NCBI GenBank assembly: GCA_021030905.1
Contig: JAGFMI010000003.1
Location: 1,798,001-1,862,000, forward strand
From: Pyrenula massariospora
Taxonomy: Eukaryota > Ascomycota > Eurotiomycetes > Pyrenulales > Pyrenulaceae
DNA length: 64,000 nucleotides
Direction: 5' to 3'
Shown here: piece after piece, positions 33,039-45,727 of the stretch
How the letters are laid out: each line of letters opens with the position of its first letter
How positions within the stretch are numbered: the stretch's first letter is position 1
Translations under genes and position numbers: made by a program
Notes under the pieces: generated by a model
Databases searched by the model: none
What the model was told of the DNA's origin: nothing
The model's input: the letters and a program-made list of their open reading frames with translations, nothing else

Positions 33039-35011
33039 CTAAACCTCTTGATCGTTCAATTTCCGCTTTGTGATACCCATTTCCCCCAGTGCGCCAGTCC
33101 TGCCCTCTATCCCATCTCCTTGATCAACCTTATCCTCTGACCCTGGTGGCGGGGAAAACCAAGGTATTTTTCCCCTCAAAAAATCATTCAACACCATTTT
33201 CGCCACACCATCGATGTCCGGTTCCCCTCCTTTCAAAAGCCTCCCACCTTTTCTGGCAAGAATGCTGAGAAATTCAATTGGGTCACCGTCAAAATCTTTC
33301 ACATCATAGGTTCGCTCGATATGCTTCGGCTGCGTCCGTCTCAGGACAGCTTCCACATACTGTGCCGGATGCTCAACCATCTCTACCCGTACGACTCCTC
33401 TCAAGAGAATGTCTTCCGTGGAATCGCTGCTGTTTGGCGGGACAACGCCAGGACAATCGATCAGGTAGATCCTTTTCATAAGCGTGACGTACTGCCATAC
33501 TTTTGTCTCTCCTGGGATCGGTGCAACGGTGCATACTCGCTTGCTTCGTAATGTGTTTATTATGGATGATTTGCCAGTGTTTGGATAACCGATGAAGCCG
33601 ACACTGATTTGCTTGCGGGAAGAGTGAAGGGTGGAAAATTGACGGAGGAGGGAGATTAAGCTGCCTTTGCCGAAGGAATTGGTTATGCTTGAATGAAAAG
33701 CAAGAGTCGGACGTTCTTTGGAGAGATGCTTTACCCATGCAGCCTATATCAAGATTTGTTAGTTAAGTTATTGTATGAAACGTTACTAAGAGATTTGCCA
33801 TCTATTTCTAGAAGAAGAAAGGCAAGTCTCAACTCAAACGAGGCATCCAAAGCTCTATTGACAAAGACCCCAAAACGAGGAATGAGCCTGTTCAAGACGT
33901 TGGTCAAGAACGCCGAGCCTGGTTGATCTACCAAGGCTGTAACAGGCAACGTTCCATAGAAAGGTAGGAAGAAGCCTTGACTTAGCAATGGGAATGATGC
34001 CTCCGAGTTGAATTGATGCGTCAAGAATCAACAACGTCTGTTTAATGTCTCGTAAGAAATACCGGAACTTACCGCAACACCCGTTGGGACAAGATCACAT
34101 TTATTAAGTACAAACACGAGGTGCTTGTGCGGCACTTCCCGCATAAAATTTTCTACAGTTCGGCATCGCGTGCCTTCCGGATCTCGTGCATCTAGCACAT
34201 GTATAACAACATCTGAGGAACTACAAATGAGTTAGTATATGCTAAATTAAAAGCCGGCGTTAGGATGAGACATCGTACTCGATCACTTTGTAAAGTTCAT
34301 TCCAGATGCGCTTTGATTGACCCTTTGAGAAAATCGGTTCTCTCGCAGTTGATAGCTCTTTCTCCTGAGCATCCTCATCGTCTTGTCCTCCCAACCCACT
34401 GAGCACCTTGCTTTCTTCAATGCGATCAAGGTACTTATCATGCATCTTTACAGATTCATCCGCAAAGTCTTCGAGGGAGCCAACTCCGAGCTTCACCCGT
34501 TTTCTTTGCGATTTCGGGCCAAAGGTGTCTGCGAAAGGCGTAGAACCCACTGTAATTTTCGCTTGATGCTGTTTCAACCCATTCTTGGTTTCGCCATCAC
34601 GGATAAGGCTCATTGGTATCTTGTTTGATTTCATGAGAACTTGGTAGGGATCTGATGCTCGTTCTTCTACCGCCTGACGGAAGGAGTTCAAGGCGTTCTG
34701 AGATATGACTCTTGTGTTCCCGAACCATTTGCGATGGGGTTCTATACGAGCTTTAGGCAGCTCGCGAGACTGGTAGGATGCCGCTTGTGTAATTTTGCCG
34801 GACGCATCTCGCTGGGCTCGACCTTCTTTATACATGTTCAAGGTCTTAATTTTCTTGGCATCCCTATGTTTTCGAATTAGAATCGTTCTCGCAGACCTTC
34901 AAGAGGGACCTACCGGTAGAAATTTTCCCCTTTGACCTTTACATTGCTCGTACTCCTAACCATCTTGCCTGCTCGCTCTTTACGAGCGGCCTCTGTTTTT
35001 CCCGACCCCAT
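33039..35011 (-). CDS. NOG2: Nucleolar/nuclear GTPase Nog2 (60S biogenesis)
   Basis: Minus strand, exons 35011-34914, 34863-34279, 34220-34073 and 33743-33039; 511 residues. Nog2 is a circularly permuted GTPase that marks the foot and central protuberance of pre-60S particles before export. In permuted order the motifs are NKCDLVP (G4, about residue 270), GYPNTGKSS (G1, about 329) and DCPG (G3, about 374). The conserved N-terminus ([20 protein letters not shown], then [11 protein letters not shown]) and [17 protein letters not shown] block spans introns 1 and 2. Intron 3 (33744-34072, 329 nt) is far longer than the other two (50 and 58 nt). The gene is head-to-head with the mS26-like gene. 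Confidence 0.95.
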
Positions 35012-35450
35012 ATTTCACACGCGAATAAGATTGTGCTTGTCAAACTTGAGAAAATTGTAGAGAATCAGGTCACCTGTCAGGCGCTGGTGTGGTGAATCTG
35101 TGTGAGCATGAAAATATTCCCACTTCGTACTTGTTGCGGCCAAAATCTTTGCCAAGATTTCGAGAAGCTTGGACCACCTAAAACTGGAGATCTCAATTCT
35201 GCAAAATTTGAAGTATTAGTCTCTGACTCCTTCACAACTTATATTACGAGTTAGGACTCTATAAATTCACGCTGTCTTAGCTGATTTTTAATCGTACACT
35301 CTTATCTGCGTCGCACCTTTGGAGTGTCTACAACAATGAGTCTTTTGCCTTGTCATTAAGAGCGAGCTGTACCAGCATCTTCTAGTCGAAGTCGAATTGG
35401 ATTCAAACGACATAGTTTGGAGGCTTTGAAATTTACGAACATCACTAAGG
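35012..35450. promoter_or_regulatory. Bidirectional promoter, NOG2 / mS26-like gene
   Basis: 0.44 kb between divergent cytoplasmic and (probably) mitochondrial ribosome genes. No specific site is identified. Confidence 0.5.
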
Positions 35451-36458
35451 ATGGCCCCTATGAGACATCCAATTTCTAGGTCGCTAGCTACAACTAGGCG
35501 TGCAGCTTCAATCCCGAGAACCTTGTCGACTTCATGCCGAAAATGTGCCATCCCACCAGAGTCACCAAACTACGTTGACGTTCCTGAAGACATACAGCCC
35601 CAATTCCGGCCCAAGTTCCGGCCCAAAGGTATACTGCCGGTACCACGGCAGATCTTCCCTCCGTCAAGGCCAGACAAACATGATGAGACATTCGCCAAGC
35701 GAGCAACTCCGCCCCGATTGAGACCGAAGACAGTTCCAGAAGGGCCAGCTGCTCCACTCGCCATGTTCAAGTCGCAGATGTCCGCAGTGCGTAAGAAACA
35801 CCTAGCAGAAGGATTGAAAGAGTTGAGCTCGCGAGAAAAAATGATAATGCACCGGATTGACGAGCGAAGCCAGTTCAAAGTAAATGAAAGAGTGCGCCTA
35901 CTATCTCAAAACGAGCGCGAGGACGACAGGTTGACAAGTGTCACGGTGCTCCAAGAGATGCAACCGGGACATGAAAAGCAGCAGTCAGTGGCAGCGGCAG
36001 AAGCCCGGATCACCCGAAAGCAGAATAATGCCGAAGCACATCGACATACGAAAGAGGAGGAGAGACAGGAGGCTCTACAAGCCTTATATGTCAATTCTCG
36101 AAACTTCATCGTCACAGAGGAACAGTTAGATAACGAGATCGAAAGGGAGTTCAACCCCAACAAGTTTTCAAATACTTCGACTTATGGATCGAACATTTGG
36201 AACCAAGGTCCACAAGATACTGTTGACAAGCTTCTGCAGTGGCATGAAGCCACTGGCAGTAGCAATCCTAAGACCAAAGTCCCTAAGAGTGTGATGGGGA
36301 AAGAGCCAACGACGACATACCAAGATAGGCTCAAACGGATTGGGGAAGAATTGACTGGAGGGAAGATACCTGATAGAAAGATTCTTTCTGATACTAGATC
36401 AATCATCACTCCTAAAAAGGAAGAGAGTGAGGCAGAGGCTCCGTCGTGGAAACCTTGA
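35451..36458 (+). CDS. Probable mitochondrial small-subunit ribosomal protein mS26 (Pet123-like)
   Basis: Single exon, 335 residues. The N-terminus is Arg/Ser-rich without acidic residues for about the first 30 positions (RHPISRSLATTRRAASIPRT), like a mitochondrial presequence. A Pro-rich linker and then a long charged helical region follow (FKSQMSAVRKKHLAEGLKEL, then SSREKMIMHRIDERSQFKVN and a Glu/Arg/Gln-rich coiled-coil-like stretch). This order fits fungal Pet123/mS26, a protein of the mitoribosome small subunit. The assignment comes from general resemblance, not a catalytic motif, so it is tentative. Confidence 0.55.
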   Translation: MAPMRHPISRSLATTRRAASIPRTLSTSCRKCAIPPESPNYVDVPEDIQPQFRPKFRPKGILPVPRQIFPPSRPDKHDETFAKRATPPRLRPKTVPEGPAAPLAMFKSQMSAVRKKHLAEGLKELSSREKMIMHRIDERSQFKVNERVRLLSQNEREDDRLTSVTVLQEMQPGHEKQQSVAAAEARITRKQNNAEAHRHTKEEERQEALQALYVNSRNFIVTEEQLDNEIEREFNPNKFSNTSTYGSNIWNQGPQDTVDKLLQWHEATGSSNPKTKVPKSVMGKEPTTTYQDRLKRIGEELTGGKIPDRKILSDTRSIITPKKEESEAEAPSWKP

Positions 36459-38159
36459 CGAGCAAGTAGCTGGTCGGCGAAGGAGTTATTTGATTAAGAT
36501 AATTTGATCCCGAGTCCTCGACCAAACATTAGTCACAAAATCAACTCATGCAGGCTCTCATCCGGCCAGAGGCAGGTTGAGAGCTTAATTCGAAAGTTTT
36601 GACGTTACTCTGCAACGGCTTCTCGATCCTCAAATTCTCGAGGCAGACGCCTTCCTCAAATAGAGACACAATTTTACGGAACGAGTTTACGCACATGGCC
36701 GAGCTAGACTTCCCGTCCCGTTCTTTGAAGAAATGTCATCGGGACGATGCAGCAGTACTGTTGAATGCATTGCTATGAAGCTGCTCGCCAGTGCCTTTCC
36801 TCAAATTCCGAAATCATACTTTCCTTCGTCCCTCGAATTTCGACCTAAAATGTCACAACATTACATACTTGGCATTTAGGAATACCAATTGTGAGCTTGC
36901 GACCTGATAGCATCTCGCATGTGCTTCTATCATTTACATGCTCTGTTTCACATGAGATCGCCTCCTCGCATGGTTACCCGCCAAGACCCACTTGGTGTAC
37001 CACTACATGTCCAAGACTGTTTACGTTGTCCAAGCTGTGGGATGCCACGTACAAATAAGTCATGAAGATGACCATGAGCATCTTTCGACTATTCTATTTT
37101 TTTCGGGTCAAGATAGTGGGTCAGCATCGAGAGTGAATAAATCAAGCTTCACCATGATACATACATTGAAGGCTTGACAATAGCATGCAATGGTCATATT
37201 TAAATTTACTCTAAACCCTTTCACATATGTTTCCTCCATGCTCCTTAGAAATATGGCGTCCCTTACAGTAACCTTGGAGAGCATGACCTTTTGCTGCGCT
37301 GATCTTGCGTCTCATGGCTCAGCCACTTCCGACTCTAAGGGGCGAATAAGTCGTACTACAATCATCTGATCGGCTTAGATCGCACCACAAGATGGCCTCA
37401 CCACTGTCATACAGCAAAATGTTTGCCATGAATAACCATCCAAAGGGAGATAGCTTGGAGCATCTACCATTGGAGCGAACGTTCAAATGTTGTCCAATGA
37501 TCTGCAGGTGGCAAGAGATTCTCGTACCGAATCTGGTTCTTGACATTCAATCAAGCTCAATTACGAAAAGAATCGTTTACTCATATTTTCATTATTCAGG
37601 AGTCGCCAAGAACCAAAATTTAGCGGGCAAGGATTTGAAGTCATTCAACAGAGGAAACCGCATGCGTCTATCTGTGCAGGCGCCAAGCATACCCTTGAGT
37701 TTCACATACCGAAAGTTGTCTGTTCCAACGCGAGGGATCTACGGTCTCTGCATGCACTCATCCAACCTCATGTACTGCCGGTACCCCGTTGCTCAGCAAG
37801 AGTCCGACCCGAGACACTACACATGGCTCGACCCCCTGCATGACCTGGTTGAGGCAACACGCTGGCTTGAAAATATACTTGTGACGCCATTGGCTTTTTT
37901 GAAGAAACGTATTGAACACATTTGAAACAGCAAACAAGGATGTACCACGCCCTGTTCTCGCGCTCCTCCTACGTTCTTTTCTGTGTCATCTCCTGGCATG
38001 TCCAAATCCATCGTCGATGACCTCACTCGTGTATGCTCGCTATAAAGACCAAGTTCCGACCATGGCTTCCCACAAAGTATGGTTATTCTTGCCTCCATCT
38101 CATATTAATTTGAACACGCCGCTAAGCACAAGACGATGTTCAAGCAAATCCAGCCCAAA
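36459..38159. other. 1.7-kb gap with one uncertain ORF
   Basis: AT-rich. A 177-codon plus-strand frame (37392-37925) starts with ATG and is Cys- and Ser-rich, but I see no domain, signal peptide or conserved-looking block, so it is not called. The rest should hold the promoter of the But2-type gene. Confidence 0.4.
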
Positions 38160-39144
38160 ATGAAATCATTAATTCTTTTTACAAGTGTAGTGGTGGGTGG
38201 TGCAAACGCCCTTTTTGCCCGAGAGAACGCATGCTGTTTCAAGCTCACGGCATCCGGTGGAGCCAGTGGCCCTGTAGGCCAGCTGCCGGACGGTCAGAAT
38301 CGAGCTGGCAATTCAAGCTTGCCTCCTGGGACGTATTGTATTGACAATGGTTCGATAACTGATGGCAATGGAAGAGGCTGTATTCTAACTCGTGGGTGCA
38401 CATAAATACGCCGTTGTGGGCTTCAAATTGACATCTCCCTAAGCCCCCACTACTCAATTTCAGTGTGACTCTGGCGCAACACCCACTCCGGGGTTTGGAG
38501 TCAATTGCGACGGAACCCTCACGCACGACGGCGGAAATACCACCTTTTTTGCCTGCGATTCTGGTTCCGGCTTCAATATCTACACCCAACCTGACAGCTC
38601 TGAGACAGGATGTCGACCGATTACGCTCACCGCAGACAGTTGTCGAAATTGTCCGCCGCCACCACCTGCGCCAAAAAAGTGCCCCAATGACCTGTCGGGC
38701 CCGTACGAGTTTCCACATCTCATTGTGCCGGTGGACTCTACGCACCCGGACCTTGCCAAGGGCACGAACTACGCCGGTCAAGTAACGCCAAATGCAATAT
38801 CGAGTCTCTTCACGTTTGACATCCCCGGGGGTGATGAAGGGAAGAGCTGCACTCTTGTGTTCCTCTTGCCCACCGAAGATGAACTAAAGACCTCATCCTT
38901 CACCATGACGGGGCCAGGTAATGTCGGATTTAGAGCCCTCACGGATCCTCCTTCTAACACTACAACGTGGAATAATGCACCGAAGACAACGACAGACTTT
39001 GGAGTGAAACAAGTCAGCCCTGGGAATGGGTACACCCTTTCTCAGTTTCAATGCCCCGCAGGGAAGGCATTAGGATACGAGGTCAGCTCAACGGACACAA
39101 GCCTGAGCTATTTCCAGGATTACAAGTTAGTCACCCTGACATGA
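38160..39144 (+). CDS. Secreted protein with But2 C-terminal domain
   Basis: Exons 38160-38391 and 38444-39144; 310 residues. The signal peptide is MKSLILFTSVVVGGANA, with likely cleavage before LFAREN; an in-frame ATG lies 24 bp upstream. The N-terminal half is Cys-rich (ENACCFKL, GCILT-PPTTQFQCDSG) and joined by PPPPPAPKKC to the But2-type C-terminal domain (GPYEFPHLIVPVDSTHPD, SLFTFDIPGGDEGKSCTLVF, LSYFQDYKL). The family is common among fungal cell-wall-associated and secreted proteins; its biochemical role is unclear. The splice (donor GTGGGT, acceptor CCTAAG) was chosen because it restores the TTQFQC block. Confidence 0.85.
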
Positions 39145-39883
39145 ATTGATAGCCTGCACGTAACAAAGCTAACGCATAAAAGTCCCTGCCCAATTGGTTT
39201 GTATGTCACTATAGGGTAGGTCTTGCACTGTACGTCCTGCGTCCACAGATGTCCAAGACCCTATCCGCGACGGTGGATGTCCAAAAGGGATTAGGAGGGA
39301 TTGCTTGAAAGAAAATGGGCTCTAATTGGACTTTCATTGACAAAATTCTTTACAAGGCTGCATTATTGCTAGCAGGGCTATGATAGGACCAGAGCTAAGT
39401 AAGGGGGTGGACGGCAAAAGAATTGGGACTTATTGAGAACACATAGTAGAGACTTGTGCAATATTCTCCTACTTCAATCTCTTCCGAAGCGACTTCTTAC
39501 GCTTCTCCTTATTTGCCATATTATGTAAGGAAATTTAAACCTTGTCTCCCCGACCTCTTTTCGGGCTCGCTAGCCCGTCCCCCGCAATTGTTCCACTTGT
39601 TGATGAATGTATACGTGATTACAATCGCGTTCATCTCGTCCCAAGGTCAGTCAGCTCTTGCTGTGGCCTTTCCTTGACTTCTAGATCCGCCAGACTAATA
39701 TGTCTCTTTCCCCTAAACACGGATGCGAAAGGCGTACTTCGTACCACACTTTCGGACTATACTTTGCCCCTCTTCACGATACTTAAAGCTGAGGTTCCTA
39801 TTGTAGGATCTGGAACATCTTGTCACTCTGAGATATCTAGGTATCAGTGCCTTGATCCCTTCAGAGAGTATCTTTGACGAAAG
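39145..39883. other. Convergent 3' region, But2 gene / CDC43
   Basis: 0.74 kb. Two overlapping short plus-strand frames (73 and 111 codons) lack recognisable content. No other feature is seen. Confidence 0.5.
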
Positions 39884-41453
39884 TCAGCCGCCACTCGTAG
39901 CCATGTAATCAAGAGATGCTTCGCTCGTTCGATCTGTCACCTGGCGGTTTAAAAAGGAGTCTTGTACGCTTGACTTGCCCTGCCACCAATCAAGTCCTTT
40001 CAAATGATCACGGATGTTCTTGCTCGTGCAAAAGGTCGCATCGAGCGGTTTTAGGTCTCCATCCCCAAATATAGATAGCGCAGCGAGCCCAAGATACGAA
40101 TGAAGCAGGTCTAACTTGGGTGAGAGGAGCATTATAAGCTGTTTTGGGAGGATTAGGGACGTACCTGGAAGTTCATCTGGAGCTTTACAAAACCCACCGA
40201 TTGAATGCTGGGATATCTCAAGCAAGTAAGCACGAATTTTGCGCTTGTCGGTTATGTGAGTTTGATCGAACAGCTATCAGCAATAAGCTTAGACCTCTGG
40301 AATAGAGTATAATATGGGGTTTACCGCAAGACTTCCACCGTTCCAGAATGCATAGCATGTGTCTGCAAGCTTGTTCTGCCGACCATTGAACCCAATGAAC
40401 TCTATATCACCCTTGTTCGAAGTCAGTAAGCAGACGTCTCTTAGAGTGATATTGAAATAGGGGCGGCTTTTGAGACCACATAGACTTTCTATGGGTTCTT
40501 TGTTTGCCTCACTTACCGTTTCTGACCAGTTCACTGTCTGCTGGTCTTGATCTTCTTCATCCATAATAGAGGTCAGACGTGACATTAACCACCTCACACA
40601 GTTCTCGTATGATATTCGACCCCGGTAAGCTTCGTCAGACAGTTGCGGCTCAGATATAGCATCCAGGCAACTGAGACATGCGAGAGCGCAGTAAGTCAGG
40701 CCAGCTGCTTCCATGTTAGTTAAATAGGTCGCGATACTGCACATCGTATCCACATACAGTGGGCTTCACGTTGCGGCCCTTGAGAAAAACCACCTTCAAA
40801 GCTCTTCGATGATCAGCAAGAATCTTGTTCATTTTGCAAAGGCCAAATCGCACCTGACATGACCGAATATACGCGAGTAATCCCCCAACCTGAAAGTCCG
40901 GCACATCTTCAACCCCAGCATTCGTCTGCCCTCTCAAAATGAGTCGTATCCCAGCAGCGCAGTAGCAAAACCGTAGATCATTCCCACCTTCCACCTCTCC
41001 ACCCTCCCCGACACAATCCCCAAAGCTCCCATCCGGACGCTGCACCGTCGGCAGCCACCCAAGACATCTCTTCCTATCCACCCTCTCCAACCGATCTCCC
41101 AAAATCAACAAATTCGTAAGGGCCAGAAACGTCGCCGCAACACTCGCAGGATCCCAGACCTGCGTCTCCCCCCCTCTCCGAATCCCCTTTCCAAAATCTG
41201 TACCTGTCGAGCCCCGAAAACCGCCCTCCGGAACCTGACAGCGGTAGATCCAATCCACATAAGCCTGACGCTCGGCGTCCGAGAATTTCGTTTCCAAGAT
41301 GCCAAGAAGATCGCACGCGGAGACGATGAAGAAGGCAAGCATCATACGATTTGAGTCCCCAGCGGTGTAGCCACTGGGGAGATATGTCTTGGCGCATCGA
41401 AGCCAGTATTTGACATGCTGGTCGTATTCGAAATTGGGCTTTGGCGACGCCAT
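39884..41453 (-). CDS. CDC43: Protein geranylgeranyltransferase type I beta subunit
   Basis: Minus strand, exons 41453-40854, 40803-40758, 40707-40325, 40273-40165 and 40110-39884; 454 residues. With the shared alpha subunit it attaches geranylgeranyl groups to CaaX proteins such as Rho GTPases. Prenyltransferase repeat blocks: YRCQVPEGGFRGSTG, DPASVAATFLAL and QRPDGSFGD. The second exon, only 46 nt, carries SFEGGFSQGPQREAH. Zinc ligands are Asp and Cys in DTCYAFWNGG and His in LLHSYLGLAAL. All four introns (50-54 nt) preserve frame. The naive reading through introns 1-2 gives an unrelated sequence and was rejected. The N-terminal MASPKPNFEYDQHVKYWLRC fits the family. Confidence 0.92.
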
Positions 41454-42055
41454 GCCGGACGAGAAATGTTACGCTTTAGGTGGGCGTCTGAGCCATATTA
41501 GCATCGATAGAGTGACGGTGCAAAGATGAGAGGTCGAGGCACAGAGGTTTCGGGACATAGGAGAGATCAGGCGCAGTCGGGACGCCATTAAATACCCCAC
41601 AGAGGGCCAGGATGGAGTTGGATATTGGCTTTGGTTTCGTCCAGCTCAACGGCTGGTGTACACATTTTCATTGAAAATCAAGGTCTAAAATTACTGGACT
41701 TCTTCGTTATTCGAATGGTCCAGTCAGCGGCATGTTGATCAGGTGAAACCAGAATCAACATTAGACCCTTACATATCCATCGGATGGGGCCGTAGGCTAG
41801 ATAATCTATTGTCTTTAAATTCGCTGAAACTACATGCGAGAAATGGAAACATTTTGCAATACAATGCCCGAGAGGCAGCTTTTCATATTAGAACGCTCGC
41901 CCAAGAAAAGAGAATGTCCAACATTCTCCACCATAGCCGAATTCCAGAGCGATCCTTGCGGCTGATTTAGCTCCGAGATGTCAGAACGAAATTCGGTTGC
42001 CATCGGTGATTGATGGATCATCGTAAAGGAACTCGGATACGAGGTTGAAGCGAAA
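41454..42055. other. Intergenic gap, upstream of CDC43 / 3' of eIF3j
   Basis: 0.6 kb between two minus-strand genes, holding the CDC43 promoter and the eIF3j 3' end. No gene is seen. Confidence 0.5.
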
Positions 42056-43051
42056 TCACATAAAGTCGTCATCTGCTAACTCCTCGCCGCCGTAATCCTT
42101 GGTGTCCGCAAAACCTCGACCAACATCCCTCCCAGCTGATAGAGTTGCTTTGCCTTTCGCCGCCTTCGTCTTCTTGCCGGTCTTGTCTTGAGCCTTCTCT
42201 TCCTTCATCTTCTCATTACTAAGGGCCATCAGTCCGCTTGCCGCCTTCTTGATTTCTGCGCTGGGCATATCTGCACAAATCCTCTTCACAAAATCCTGAG
42301 CCCATATTGAATAATGTGCCTTTGATGACGAGGCAGTAATGAGTGGTACGACAGCGGCAGATAGAGCTTCGAATTGGGTTCTGTTGGCAGGCTTGAATAA
42401 AGGAATAGTGGAGAGATCTATCGCTTGTCCGGGGGTTGCCTTGTCTTCCACGAGAATAGCCTTGTTTGTAGAGCGAGTCTTCGGGCCAAGGCCAGTGTTG
42501 TCGAGTAAATCCTGCGCATGGCTTAAGTCTGCATCTTGCTCTGACCGCCGTAATCGAGCTCGTTTTTCTGTGTCATCCTCTTCCTCAGAGCTCTCTTCGT
42601 CTTCTGCAGCACGTCTTCTTCTGTTCTCCTCGCGATGCTCTTCAATTCTTTGCGCCCTAGTCTTCTTATTCGCGGCAGTCTCGGCATCAGCTTTCGCTTT
42701 TGCCGCGGCGCTCTTTTTGGCCTTTTCTCGTTCAGCCTCGGAGTCTTCCGCAGCGTCCCAGGAATCAAGCACCTAAGAAACATGTTGTAAGTGCAACCCT
42801 TCAAATTTTAGGAGCAATCTCCAAGTTGCGTACTTCGTCAGAATCTTCTTCATCGTCAAATTTCCGGCGCGCCGCGGCTACTGGGGGCGACTCTTCGGTG
42901 TCGGATTCAGAAGACGACTCCTCTTCATCATCTATAGACTAGAATCAGCTACAAAGAGATGCTCGCTGAATACGAGTGCGTCGAATAGAATATTCTGCGC
43001 CTGGAAAGGGATGTAGGACAGACAGAACGTACCCCACTTTGGCGGTGCCAT
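42056..43051 (-). CDS. HCR1: Translation initiation factor eIF3 subunit J (Hcr1)
   Basis: Minus strand, exons 43051-43033, 42931-42834 and 42772-42056; 277 residues. The first exon holds only six full codons (MAPPKW). Family marks are the Trp at the start, the acidic N-terminal third with VLDSWDAAEDSEAE, a long Lys/Arg/Glu helix (KKTRAQRIEEHREENRRRR), and the C-terminal AGRDVGRGFADTKDYGGEEL. eIF3j binds the 40S decoding centre with eIF1A, and yeast Hcr1 also aids termination and 20S rRNA processing. Introns are 101 and 61 nt. Exon 1 was fixed by frame and the MAPPKWDD consensus. Confidence 0.93.
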
Positions 43052-43611
43052 ATCGTTGGTAGGCGAGATAGATATAGACGGACCGCAGACACGAGAAGGA
43101 AAGGCAGAGAAAATATCTATCTCAGAGCAATCTATCTCTGGTTCGTCAGTTGGGTGGATGAGAGAGTTCGATGTGCGGATTATGAGTTTTGCGCGGGAAA
43201 TGCAAATATCACAATGTGCGTTTCGCAATGCGGTTGCAAAACCGGTGGGGGCGACTTTAAATGGGCTCGGCCTGTGACGCAGCTCCCGGCGCGAATCCCA
43301 GGCCCTTGAGGAGTACCTTAGCCACCACTAAACCCGTTATCACGACACATAGCAGGGTGGCTCTTCATTACAGCCTTTGGACGTGTTGTCGCCCGCGCAC
43401 GAGATAATTGCTATATCCCAAAAGCGCAGTTCAGCGACGACGTACCGGAAATTGAGAAAGTCGGACAAGAAGAGCTTGAGACTTTTTATTTGGCTAGCCA
43501 TTCTACGGACCCTCCCTCAGCGCAATGGTCCGGTCAATCTACTTTCCTCTTAGCGACACGAGCTTGTGACTTCTTCAACAGTCTTCGTAACTTCGTCCAT
43601 GGCCTCTATTC
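43052..43611. other. Intergenic gap, eIF3j promoter / enolase 3' end
   Basis: 0.56 kb between tandem minus-strand genes. No gene is recognised. Confidence 0.5.
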
Positions 43612-45022
<1,411 letters not shown>

Positions 45023-45727
45023 ACTGAGACAGGTGTGTCTTACTTGGAGGCGCAATATCGACGGAGAATGGTTTCGAGTGTGAGGTGATTAGGGCGGTTA
45101 GGCAGAGAGAGTAAGATGAAATAACAGGCGAGGAAAATGTGCCCCTCTGTCGTGTTGGGTACGAGCTTTTCGACGCCCGACAGCTCTGGTGGGGCAGCTG
45201 CTCGGGTCGTCATACCTCAATCGGCGTGCGTTTAGGTGAAGGCCGCCGGGAGATCCAGCGCCGGACCAGCGTTTGCGAGAGCCTTTCCTCGCTTCCAGGC
45301 CCGCCACTACTGCTGCCGGGGATGCCCGTCGACCTTGGCGTAAACGACCGCCGGAGTCTGGCGCTTGCGTGTCTGGTCTGCCTACGTGCCGTACAATCAT
45401 ACGGCACGCCAAATCTGCCATACTACGCCGAGCAGAGCTTAAGTTAGAGATGCACAGTAAATCTTTTACGCATACTCCATCACGAAAGTTCCCATCGTGA
45501 ATTGCCGTGGGCACAGCGTCCGATAAATGACACACCATCTCTCTTAAATCGGACCTCCCCTATTCACCTAGCATACGCTTCGTCCTCACTGCTCGCCTAC
45601 CATCGACCTGGTCTACCGGCTAACGATCCAGCACAAGCCAGCCTCACGTCCCCTTTCGCTCCTGTCCCTTTACAATCTCTAAGCACATTGACCTACATTT
45701 CGATCGTTTGCTTGCTGGTGTGTCAAG
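45023..45727. promoter_or_regulatory. Divergent promoter region, enolase / RPT4
   Basis: 0.7 kb driving two highly expressed genes in opposite directions. It contains a 9-bp inverted repeat (CGTGCCGTA ... TACGGCACG, 45385-45408, 6-nt loop). No Rpn4-type GGTGGCAAA box was seen before RPT4. Confidence 0.55.
45385..45408. repeat. 9-bp perfect inverted repeat, 6-nt loop
   Basis: Arms CGTGCCGTA (45385-45393) and TACGGCACG (45400-45408) flank CAATCA. It lies in the enolase/RPT4 divergent promoter, so it could be a dimeric factor site as easily as a hairpin. Confidence 0.85.

Noticed and set aside
33749-34024. 91-codon frame inside the NOG2 intron taken as an exon
   Set aside because: It is preceded by an in-frame stop, and skipping it joins LVPTGVA to [12 protein letters not shown] exactly as the family requires.
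37392-37925. 177-codon frame between the mS26-like and But2 genes
   Set aside because: ATG start is present, but no domain, signal or conserved block; composition looks random. Transcript evidence could revive it.
40716-40853. Continuation of the first CDC43 frame past 40854 (45 extra codons)
   Set aside because: The read-through residues lack any prenyltransferase pattern, while splicing to the 46-nt exon restores the conserved segment.
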